A stretch of 64,000 nt of DNA from Seiridium cupressi (Eukaryota; Ascomycota; Sordariomycetes; Amphisphaeriales; Sporocadaceae): contig JARVKI010000001.1 of assembly GCA_036674765.1 (NCBI GenBank), forward strand, positions 1,082,264 to 1,146,263, given 5' to 3'. The notes below the pieces were generated by a model. It did no database searches, was not told the DNA's origin, and saw only the letters and a program-made list of their open reading frames with translations. The translations under genes and the position numbers were made by a program. This document shows positions 55,614 through 64,000 of this stretch, piece by piece (position 1 is the first letter of the stretch; the number at the start of each line of letters is the position of its first letter).

Positions 55614-56900
55614 TTACGGGGAGGCTAAAGGCAGAAGATAACACTCCCCTTCGAAGGCACGGGCAGCCGTGCCAGGGTAGAGGGACGGCGGGTTGTCTGT
55701 CAAGTAGCGGAGGTGAGGCTCCAGATAGGTCGACACAACATGGTCGAGCAGCAAAGGCGGCGGCGGCGGCGCGATCAGCGGCCCATGGAGGTTCCCCGTC
55801 CAGGCGATGCAGAACCAGACACTTATCTTCAGCCCAGCCACCATGCCCTCGGCCGCCGAGGGCTGGGGGGCGATGGGCTCGATCAAGAACTCCCTGTTGC
55901 ACATGGGGCAGTTGTAAAAGTGGTTGAAGGGCTTCACGTGGGTCACGACGGTGCGGCCCAGTACCAGCTGGCACTGGTCCCGCGAGACCATCTGGCCGTT
56001 GATGCCTCCCGTGTGGAAGTTGACAGACACCAGGTAGTTTTCCGTGTACTCGGTTGGTCTGTACTCGTAGTAGACGTGGTGGCAGATATCAAACCTGCGT
56101 GGCACCCAATCTTGAGCGTTGCCGCGGTAGAGTACCACGGTGCGTATCTCCCTCAGGTAGATACCATTCCGCGCCACCTTGGCCGAGTGCCTCGTAGAGA
56201 AGATAAAATCGCCTGCGATATTGCTTCCGGTGGGGTTGAACCTCTGTGTCACATCCATTTCGTCCTCGAGAGCCACCACCTCGTCGAAGTCGTTGATCTC
56301 CTTCTTGACCCGGTACATCCAATACAGTGGTAGCGGGTGGAACCGCTTATTGAAGTCGGGAAAGAATGCGGGCCTGATGTTTGCTCGAGCACATTCGTAG
56401 ATGCGGGGGTCTGGATTATGGAGGTCCTCATCATGGATAGGCCTGTGAGCGGGGAGAACAACGTACTTGGGTCTGTGGATCCTGCGGCACCACGGGCAGT
56501 ATGTCCTCCCATCCATAAAGATATCCTTTTCGAGGGCGACGAGCCATTTCCCCAGTTCTCCGCCGGTAAGGCCGGAATTCCATCTGTTCACCAGTGCGGT
56601 ATAATTTGGACCAGCGGCGCGGGAGAGGGCGCGAACGTCTCGGAGGAAGTCCTTGCAGGTCATTGCCAGGGCAGTCCTCTCACCAGGGGAGAGGTCCCTG
56701 ACGACCAGGTTCCAAATAGTATCGTAAGAGATCTCTGTTACAAACACGAGGTTGCGTGGCCTGCCAAGCCACTGCTCGACCAGCAGTGGCCTTAGTCGAG
56801 ACAACTGTAGTGCTGTTGGTGGAGGTGCAGGTGGTGCTGTTTCCGAAGCTCTCCTGCCTATCCCAGAGCCCCCAAAGATGGATGGTCCTGGAGCTGACAT
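55614..56900 (-). CDS. F-box-like protein with CxxC pairs, function unknown
   Basis: Single exon, 428 aa from the ATG at 56900 (MSAPGPSIFGG). The same frame has an earlier ATG at 57023 that would add 41 residues, but its context is poor (T at -3), the added sequence looks like a leader, and a GTAAGC donor lies in it. Residues about 52-90 (ISYDTIWNLVVRDLSPGERT, then ALAMTCKDFL) resemble a fungal F-box. Two CxxC pairs follow: CPWCRRIHRPKY (about residue 135) and CPMCNREF (about 345), which could bind zinc. The middle (VSVNFHTGGINGQMVSRDQC) is beta-rich. A proline-rich run (APPPPPLLLDHV) precedes the C-terminus. If the F-box is real it would recruit a substrate to an SCF ligase, but that is inferred. 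The 374 bp upstream is the promoter. Confidence 0.75.
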   Translation of the reverse strand: MSAPGPSIFGGSGIGRRASETAPPAPPPTALQLSRLRPLLVEQWLGRPRNLVFVTEISYDTIWNLVVRDLSPGERTALAMTCKDFLRDVRALSRAAGPNYTALVNRWNSGLTGGELGKWLVALEKDIFMDGRTYCPWCRRIHRPKYVVLPAHRPIHDEDLHNPDPRIYECARANIRPAFFPDFNKRFHPLPLYWMYRVKKEINDFDEVVALEDEMDVTQRFNPTGSNIAGDFIFSTRHSAKVARNGIYLREIRTVVLYRGNAQDWVPRRFDICHHVYYEYRPTEYTENYLVSVNFHTGGINGQMVSRDQCQLVLGRTVVTHVKPFNHFYNCPMCNREFLIEPIAPQPSAAEGMVAGLKISVWFCIAWTGNLHGPLIAPPPPPLLLDHVVSTYLEPHLRYLTDNPPSLYPGTAARAFEGECYLLPLASP

Positions 56901-57274
56901 AGTTGACTGGCTTACCTTGGAATATGGGCAATCAAGGATGTATATTTCTTCGAGAAAAGTTCCTATTTCAGGGTACAGCAACGGTTTCGTCGAGTTTCTC
57001 AAACGGTTGCGAGACTCACACATATAAGGCCGAAAGCTTATATGTTAGTAGCACCCTCACAAACGATGGTCGACCGAACAAAGGGCTTATTGGGGTCATA
57101 AACAATATCGTGTCCTTTGTTCTGTCTCTCCGAAGGGCCTTCTGTCGACCAAGGTCTGCCTTAGAGTTGTAGTGGTTGACAAAGATTTGTATAGGCTTGG
57201 TGGGGAATGCAGAAGGGGTCCCAACACCGTCAGTCTGCCTGCTCCTCTGCATCCAACGTGCCACAGAAGCACAT

Positions 57275-58669
57275 CTACGGTTTATCCGTCTTTTGCGTAA
57301 AACCTCCCAGCACCTTTCTTACCTGCTGTTTTGAGCTCCCCTGCTTCAGCAGGATGGGTGTCATATATATCGCTAGCAAGAAGTAAAAGAACAGGATCTC
57401 AGCCACCTGCCTAGGCTTCAGGAACACTGGTTCTCTTTTTCGGCCTCTCTTGGCTATTGTTTTTGCGTCCCCGCGGCTTCCTTTCCAGCGATCGCAGACC
57501 TCCAAGAACAGCTTGGGGTCATCAGTAATGACGCCATCGAGCTCCTTGCGTATACTCCACTCCATCCAACTCTCCTTGTTGACAGTCCAGACGAATACCT
57601 CGCGGCCATTTTCCTTGGCTTTGCGTAGAAATCGGCCACCACAAGGACCGACCACGGATAGTTGGTAAAGATTGAAATTCAAATGTTCCACAGGGAAAAG
57701 TGCGCTTGCGTCTAACCACAAAGACATGTCAGCACCGCGTCCAACTCGTCGATACAAAGAAGATGATCGTGAATTCGCTGCTGCCCGGCATGATTCGCCC
57801 GTGTTCGATCAAGCCGAATTGAGGCTAGCCGACGGTCCTTTGTTCTGTACTCACATGCTAAATTGAAGCCAATAAATGTAAGGGGAAACCCTGGCAGAAG
57901 CTTCAATGATAGTCTCACGTAGTTTGCCTGCATATCATTTTCAGCCCACCGGACCATCTGAGGGAAAGGAGCAAAAATAACAACTTACGTCCCAGCAGCC
58001 GATCATTATGCGCTCAGTCCAGGGCCGGCTTGCCGGCACAGCGGTTATTGTCGTGGCAATGCAGCTCAAGAGCTCACTAGCATCGTCATCTTTCTGGAAG
58101 GGGGTGTAAGCACCAACACAGTGACCACGGGTTCATAGGAACAAGACGACACATTTCGACTTACCTTGACATCAAGCAGAATCCACATGTGCTCCTGGCC
58201 TGGCTGGGCAAGATATTCGAGCAGGTCAAGAAGACGTGGCAGAGGCTGCCTCGGCTCGCGCAACGTGCTCAGCGTTCTCAGATAAGTCCAGTCACAATCG
58301 GCAACCTTCTTGTCTATGCCGAAGCACCGCTTGAGGGTGGCATCCTAGGAATGAAGAAGACTACGATCAGCCCTGTGTCCATGAAAATTTTTTAAATTTT
58401 TTTTTTTTTTTTTTGCAACACTCGCCGACCGAAACTACCCCAAGAGTTGCGTGACGGTTCTCCGGAAACAGGAGACTTACATGCGACAAAACAACGACGC
58501 CATCACTCGATAGATGGAGATCTGTTTCGATGGCGTGGGCTCCAATTTCCACTGCGCTCCGGAAGGCAGCCATGGTGTTCTCCGGGAAGGCCGCCTTGTA
58601 TCCACGGTGCGCGATGGCTTGGGGCAGCTGGCTTGGCTTTTCGCCATGCCGGCCTTGCACGGGCGTCAT
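57275..58669 (-). CDS. PGC1: Glycerophosphodiester phosphodiesterase, PGC1-like
   Basis: Five exons: 58481-58669, 58165-58344, 57989-58093, 57855-57957 and 57275-57711, giving 337 aa; introns are 136, 71, 31 and 143 bp, of which the 31 bp third intron is unusually short and less certain. Yeast Pgc1 is a phosphatidylglycerol-specific phospholipase C of lipid droplets and mitochondria. The GDPD active site is complete: His21-Arg22 in IAHRGY, PENT, Glu48 and Asp50 in ETDLH, and His63-Asp64, the last Asp rebuilt by splicing. Later blocks are HMWILLDVK, MIGCWD, LLPGFPLTFIGFNL and REVFVWTVNKESWM followed by GVITDDPKLFLEV. One C-terminal membrane helix (ILFFYFLLAIYMTPILL) matches Pgc1. A T18 tract lies in the first intron. 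Confidence 0.85.
58397..58414. repeat. T18 homopolymer in PGC1 intron 1
   Basis: Eighteen T bases on the plus strand, within intron 58345-58480 of the minus-strand gene. Confidence 0.8.
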
Positions 58670-59427
58670 CAGTGCCGCGGCGAAAGGAGCGGCTTTTCAC
58701 ATGTCAGCGAAGTGCTCTCTCCGGACGAAAATGATTACTTGGTTTGGCGCACCCGGCGGTCCATCGTATACTGCGTTCTTCGAGTCAAGAAGCGGCGTGT
58801 GCTCTTCTGGTATCATGACGCCGGCGGTTGCATGAGCCGGAGAGATCGGTAAGTGGAAATGTGGCCGATGATGGGGACGGAGTCTTGACGCTCTATCCTC
58901 AGCAACAAGTGAGATTGATCTTCAAACGAGTGAGGGCGTCACAAAGGAGAGAAGGGAGATTCCTGAGCCGTCTGTTCGTTCGATGGTCGATGATCTGATG
59001 GTAACGTGGACCGTTTCTGGTCCAGAAGGAAACAAGCTTGCCAAGCCCTTCGCAGCCATGGGTGCGAATCGCCGCTAATGGACGGTGTTAGCGGCAGATC
59101 CCAGCTGTAGACACTGCTGATCCCTGATGGGGGCGGGGGATAGTCTTATGTCCGCTACTGCCGCGGATTTACATCCAACATTGCGGTGTTCGGGTCCCTC
59201 AGATGCCGAAGTTCTGGGAAAAGGGTTGAGAGCTTTGGGGCATTCCTCGAGCCCCTGGCGTCCCAATGCTTGTACTGCATACCGGCTGAGCGAATAGGGA
59301 AGCGGCCTTTCCGAGGCAGGCATGGCCTCCTTGTCGATGGTGCCGCGTTTGGGTTGTCCAGGTGGGGGATGAGCTCGGGGGAAGTGTCCGTGGACATAGC
59401 CGAGACAGTGGGCTGAGAAGGTGTCAG

Positions 59428-59457
59428 GTGTGTAACCCACAAGTGTGTAACCCACAA
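59428..59457. repeat. Two tandem copies of a 15-mer
   Basis: GTGTGTAACCCACAA at 59428-59442 and 59443-59457, followed by a partial third copy (GTGTGA). Confidence 0.75.
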
Positions 59458-59693
59458 GTGTGACATCAGAACACATCAAACTTTCTATTCTGTATTCGTT
59501 AGTCAACATCGAACCTTTGTTCAACTTCGTGATGCCCACGCTGTGAGCGACTTTATAGACCAGGTGGTCTGCCGTCCAGTCTCGCCTCTTACATGCTAAG
59601 GTATCTGCATAGCGGCGTACCAAATACGGGAGTGACATGGGATGATTTCTAGGATGAGGATACCTAGTGCAGCATGACTTAAGATGGACACCA

Positions 59694-59695
<2 letters not shown>

Positions 59696-59726
<31 letters not shown>
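59696..59726. repeat. T31 homopolymer
   Basis: Thirty-one T bases in the region between FACB and PGC1. Long and probably length-variable or imprecise in the assembly. Confidence 0.8.
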
Positions 59727-59727
<1 letters not shown>

Positions 59728-60396
59728 TTTGTTTACCATGGAGTTTTTACCCCGAAGCGATAAAGTTATTGGGAGGAATATTTTTAGGGTGTGTTTGTCA
59801 TAGTCTGAGCCCCCGTGGCGGCAAAAGCCGGCTAATTGAACCTTTTCTTTTGGCGAACACACCATAACCAGTCCACCGCTCTCAACATGTCACAGCCCTT
59901 GCGAACCCATTGCTTGGGACTTTTATGGTATTCTAGTCAACACCCTTGGCCATTCAGGACGCTCGCCATGGATAATTAAATTCTTGTATCGTATCCTGAG
60001 TATATATATTCGTCATTATAGCTTTTGAGATCAACACGAGTCGCCGCTCTGGAATTCGTCGTCATAGCTACCCAGTGATTTCCCCAGACCTCCCATTTTC
60101 CAAATATCACCTCGCGAATAAATAGAGGTAAACCCACAAAAAGAACAGAGGTAGCAGAAGTGGCATTCTCAAACCCATCTCGACACGACAAGGAGGTCAA
60201 AGCAAAGAAAGTACAACCCATATTCTGCCCACCAGCCCGATATGCACTTTGGCATCGTTTAATAACACCACGCCAGTCCAACTCAAAAGCAACGCACCCG
60301 TGCTGTACAAGAGGCCGTCACTGCACGGCTTTTCAATCATAAGCTCGTTGAAAAACAAACGACAGAGGGAATACCACATTCAGCAAAAGAAATAGA

Positions 60397-63304
60397 TTAG
60401 AGACCTAAATCCAAGTTCAGGCCGTCCAGCATGATCAATCCGTCATTCGCCGGTCGGTTGGGATGCAACAAGCTGCCGCGATAGTCGTCGTTCATGTTGA
60501 AGTATACATCGCTCGTAGCCAGCTCGTCTCCGGAGCTGAGGCTCTCATCACTAAAGCTCAGAACGCTCTGTGGCGGTGGTGCGTTCGAGTTCATGTCCCC
60601 AAGGTTAAATCCGGTTAGATTCCAGGAGCTTGGTGACCAGTCCGGGAAGCTCGTGGGCACGGGCGGCGGCGTGTCAAGAGACAACGCCGGTCCGCCGTAG
60701 ATGGCATCGTAGAGATTGGCTTGCCCGCCGTCCAGAGCACCGAGTAGTGATTCCCATTCCGCGGCCGACATACCATGCGCAGAGCCCACCTTTTCAGGCA
60801 AGGGAGGTGCCTGGTAGAGCGGGGATGGTGTCTGTTGAGGCTGAGGTGGTGCTTGTGGAGCAGCCATTCTAGGTTGGACCGGTGAAGGTGGTTGTGTGTT
60901 GACGGGTGTGTTGCTCAGGGAGAGGTAGTCGAGGTTCGTCTTTTTCTTGTGCACAGAGGACATTCTCATCATGCTTTGTTGGATTTGCGACAGGGAAAAT
61001 CGATGTTCCTGACGAGGAGGTGCTGGCCGTTGAGCAGCATCATCGAAAGAGGCCCGCGAATGCATTGGGTAAAGTTCCGGGCGTACCGCGGTTGCGTGCG
61101 GCGCGGTCATACGCCGGAGCTTCTCCTGCTGCGACAGTAAATCAGTCTCGCTTACACTGGCGCTCGGTTGCCGGCCGAGAGAGTAGAACGGCTTCTTGGG
61201 AACGCTAGCCGGCTGTGGGGATGGCTTCGTAGCTGGTACAGGTGTGGTCGATTTGGGGCTGGCCTTGCTCTGAGGCGGCGACATGGGCTCGTCTACTGTG
61301 ATGAGCATTGATGCTACCCGTTGCAGGTCGAATGTTCCCGGTGCCTTGGCCTTCAGCAGACCCTTCAGGACACTATTGACTAGGCGTTCTGCGTCTTTAT
61401 GAAGCTTACTCTCGTTCTTTAGGTCAAGAGACTGGTAGAGTAGGGTCATTGAACAAAGCACCAGGACATCGGTCTTGTTGAGACAGAAGGAGAATGACAT
61501 GCTGCGTTCGTCGAGTAGCTGAACGATTTGGATCATATGCTTGCTTGACTCGCCAACAGCAATGAGAGACGGTGCAGCCTTCGGACCTAAGCTCGAGCCA
61601 ATCGCTGGCCGGTGAATCAAGGTTCGAATGTAGTACAGTGCAAGAGCCTGTGGTGGTTAGATGGGATTTTATCACGCGGTACGGGAAGACTCACAAGGAC
61701 TGGCGAACGACTTCCAGTGACGTCCGTCGATGGCTTGTCTTGCACAAAGTTCAGCTTCAAATGCACTGGCAGATTCTCATCCCAATCGGAAAGTTCTGCG
61801 TCAAGGATGGACATCTGCTGTAATGACAGGTCATATGAAGTAGCGGCAGGATAGTGCTTCTCAAGCACCTTTGCTAGGATACGAGAGACCTTGAACAGCG
61901 CCAGCGCGCTCGAGAGTTTGGTATATTCGCCAGGAAGGGTCGGCTGGAAGCCCTTTTCGGTGACGTATTCGTCGTCACAATCCGACGGATATTCGGCATG
62001 AATATCTTCCTCCTTCAGAACCTTGGGAAGGCCAAGCATTGCAGCAGAGAAACTAGGCAAGATTAGTTGAGGAGAGCAATGACTCGAGATAGGGGCAACC
62101 AACCAGTCCAGAGTGTACAGGGTCCAGAAGACCTTCTTCCTGGTTTCAATGGTCAAAGCACCGAATGAAAATCGCTTTTGACTTTGGTGCAGTCCCAGGC
62201 GATGTGACAGAGCGACAGCAACACCCTTGTAATGGATCAAGCGCTTGTAGTCAGCGCGGATGGTGCAGTACATCAAGGCCAGAATCAAGCACTGAAGCGT
62301 ATTCATGGTGTTCTCCATTAGAATAGCATCCAAAGCCTTCTGCCACTGGGCCTCACAAACAGCAATCTGTTCCGTGTCTGGGAGATCGCTCGAGAGTGCA
62401 GCAATGCTAAAGACTAGATATAACTGGGCAATCTTGTGGTGGCTCTTGAGCTTCTCTGCGTCGGCCACAAATTCCTCGTAAATGCGTAGGAACGTGGGCT
62501 TATGCAGTACGGGGAATAGGGGTGCCCATTCTTGGAAGTAGATGTTGACGCATCGGTCAGTAAACAACCGCGGGGGGATCTTCATGGAAGATGTCGGTGA
62601 TTGCGTGACCAAGGGATAGCAGCCCTGAATATGTAGAAAGGCTTCCGGGTTGAAGTCTGAGCAAGACTTGCCATTCTCTTGGATTTTCCGTTTGAAGGTT
62701 TCTGCAAAGAGGGTCAGACTGGTCTATCATGTCGCGCACGTGCATGCGTACCTATGAATGAGCGACCACTCGAAGGGCCCATGAAGTACGAATCTGAGTT
62801 CTCGACACCAAGTAGTAATGGTGATGCTTGGACACGAAACGTGTCTTCTTTGATCGGCGTTGGATCCCGTCTGGTTTCTCCAAGCACTGATGTCGCTGGG
62901 CTGGTGGCAGGACTATGCGATGGTCGACGGTGGTGATGGCCGTGCATCTTTGATAGCATATCGATCTTTTCGTCTTTCTCATCCAACAAATCTTTCAGCT
63001 CCCTGACCTCGGTCTCCAACGCTCGTACCCTCTCCTCAAGTGACTCTGTATAACCGCGCGGGAAAGCACGCCGGCTCAATTTATCGCTGGTCCGGCACTC
63101 AAATCCAACGTTGGCACACTGCGAACAGCACGGTCGGATGCCATCACAGCGTATCTTCTTGCTGCGGCATCGATCACAGGCCTAGTGAGTGTTGGCATTG
63201 TTCAGGCATGAAGGCTGATTGTAAAGGGGTTCACTGACCTGGGCAATCCGGCTTTGTGAGCTGGTGCCCACCTTGATCACCTTCATAGGCAATATACCAG
63301 GCAT
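60397..63304 (-). CDS. facB: Zn2Cys6 transcription factor FacB/Cat8 (acetate and gluconeogenesis regulator)
   Basis: Five exons: 63239-63304, 62752-63181, 62104-62701, 61695-62052 and 60397-61647, giving 900 aa; introns are 57, 50, 51 and 47 bp and all phases agree. FacB (Aspergillus), ACU-15 (Neurospora) and Cat8 (yeast) activate acetate-use and gluconeogenic genes. The zinc cluster has Cys24, 27, 34, 41, 44 and 51 (start [13 protein letters not shown], then [20 protein letters not shown]), followed by [19 protein letters not shown] and a coiled coil to about residue 95, the FacB signature. The fungal transcription-factor domain spans about 180-480: [71 protein letters not shown]. The C-terminal 300 residues are Pro/Ser/Gln-rich, with an acidic activation-like tail ending [10 protein letters not shown]. 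Confidence 0.94.
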
Positions 63305-63927
63305 CGTGACGGTGTCGCTCTCGATATGCGATGTTGTGGTATTCTCCGAGTCCTATAAGATAATCTGCCGACTGCTCGAGTCTACGATTCAGGTGTGAGC
63401 GGGTTCGAGGTCGCGTCCAGGGGAGTATTGAGCGTCCGCAGAAGCCGCGCATTTCCCGCGTCGCGTGCGACGATAAGAAGGGATGTCCTTAATGCTTCCT
63501 GTTGTTCGAGGTCCAATGGATCATCACGGTGTATGTTGGCAATTCAAGAATGATGTCTTAGGAGTACCGCAAAATCCGGGGTAGGGGCAAATGGGTTGAC
63601 GAGTAGTGGACGAGGGAATGAGGATGAGGAACGTGGAAGAGATGCGGGTGAGAGTGTGGAGAAGTAAGAAAACCCACCGGAGCGTGGCAGCTGGGATATG
63701 CCTAAGCTCACCCCCACAAAGCTGGGGCGCTATTGGGAGCTCGCCAATGAAGTACGATACAAGAAATCCGGGGAGAGCAAGGATGGGGGGTCTTAGACGA
63801 GCAGGGCACGTAGTGCGTAGGGTGAGTGATGAGAAGAGTGAATGTCAGGGTTGTGTGTCAGCGTGATCTTCCTCTTCATCTGGCCTAACGGCTCAGCACT
63901 AGTGAAAGTATCAATTCAACGCTTGCT
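63305..63927. promoter_or_regulatory. Upstream region of FACB
   Basis: The leader and promoter of FACB should lie here. Frames at 63231-63452 (minus) and 63606-63866 (plus) have no motif. I see no specific site I would defend. Confidence 0.4.

Positions 63928-64000
<73 letters not shown>
63928..64000. repeat. G73 homopolymer at window end, likely artefact
   Basis: All bases from 63928 to 64000 are G. Runs of this length are not expected in fungal DNA and match the no-signal poly-G of two-colour sequencing, so this is probably a contig-end artefact. Confidence 0.85.

Larger units (their letters stand above)
58670..60396. other. Intergenic, FACB 3' flank to PGC1 promoter
   Basis: About 1.7 kb with no gene. 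Besides the two repeats listed separately, open frames near 58514-58852 (antisense to PGC1 exon 1) and 59075-59638 carry no motif. Confidence 0.5.

Noticed and set aside
59428..59457. TAACCC within a tandem 15-mer, considered as interstitial telomere repeat
   Set aside because: Only two copies, with a 15-base period; fungal telomere repeats are TTAGGG hexamers in tandem.
1..64000. tRNA, rRNA and CRISPR-like arrays
   Set aside because: Scanned by eye for B-box sequences (GGTTCGANTCC and its complement) and spaced direct repeats; the few GGTTCGA hits lie in coding sequence or lack a cloverleaf partner. A tRNAscan run would settle this.

Overview
The window looks like nuclear DNA of a filamentous ascomycete, probably a Sordariomycete. 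Genes carry short GT..AG introns (about 50-80 bp), the protein set is typically fungal (FacB/Cat8 regulator, Clr5-domain protein, DUF7918 protein, GH71 glucanase, GH5 mannanase with a CBM1), and genes lie on both strands without operons. Gene models were built by hand by joining reading frames at consensus splice sites and checking phase. Family names rest on recognised motifs, not on database searches.

Layout. 0.5-6 kb: UTP15 (ribosome biogenesis), a dienoyl/enoyl-CoA isomerase, a small spliced TFB5 (TFIIH) gene and a one-pass membrane protein with two PY motifs. 6.6-7.9 kb: an AT-rich decayed coding region. 8-9.5 kb: secreted endo-mannanase. 12.6-14.4 kb: a seven-exon protein with eleven CCHC zinc knuckles. 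16.9-18.4 kb: Clr5-domain protein. 19-19.8 kb: a Ty3/gypsy pol scrap abutting a truncated VOC (glyoxalase-fold) gene. 21.2-22.6 kb: a DUF7918 gene with one in-frame TGA. 23-24.4 kb: AT-rich, with coding relics. 24.9-32.7 kb: NHP2, a DUF1761-like membrane protein, NEM1 phosphatase and eIF2B-beta. 33.6-38.9 kb: a large low-complexity protein, ARD1/NAA10 acetyltransferase and a short-chain dehydrogenase. 40.6-42.1 kb: secreted alpha-1,3-glucanase. 45-48.4 kb: an orphan basic protein and PMP3. 49-58.7 kb: mitochondrial ribosomal protein mS35/RSM24 sharing a CCAAT-rich divergent promoter with ALG13, then AIP1, an F-box-like CxxC protein and a PGC1-like glycerophosphodiesterase. 60.4-63.3 kb: the acetate/gluconeogenesis regulator FacB/Cat8. 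The window ends in a run of 73 G, almost certainly a sequencing or assembly artefact.

Most of the window is housekeeping: ribosome and snoRNP assembly (UTP15, NHP2, RSM24), translation initiation (GCD7), N-glycosylation (ALG13), N-terminal acetylation (ARD1), lipid signalling (NEM1, PGC1) and actin turnover (AIP1). Two carbohydrate-degrading enzymes and FacB add carbon-source functions. I found no convincing undescribed multi-gene system. The best leads are the conserved but interrupted DUF7918 gene, the retroelement/VOC junction, the ATG-only exon and long extensions of ALG13, and the two decayed AT-rich coding islands.
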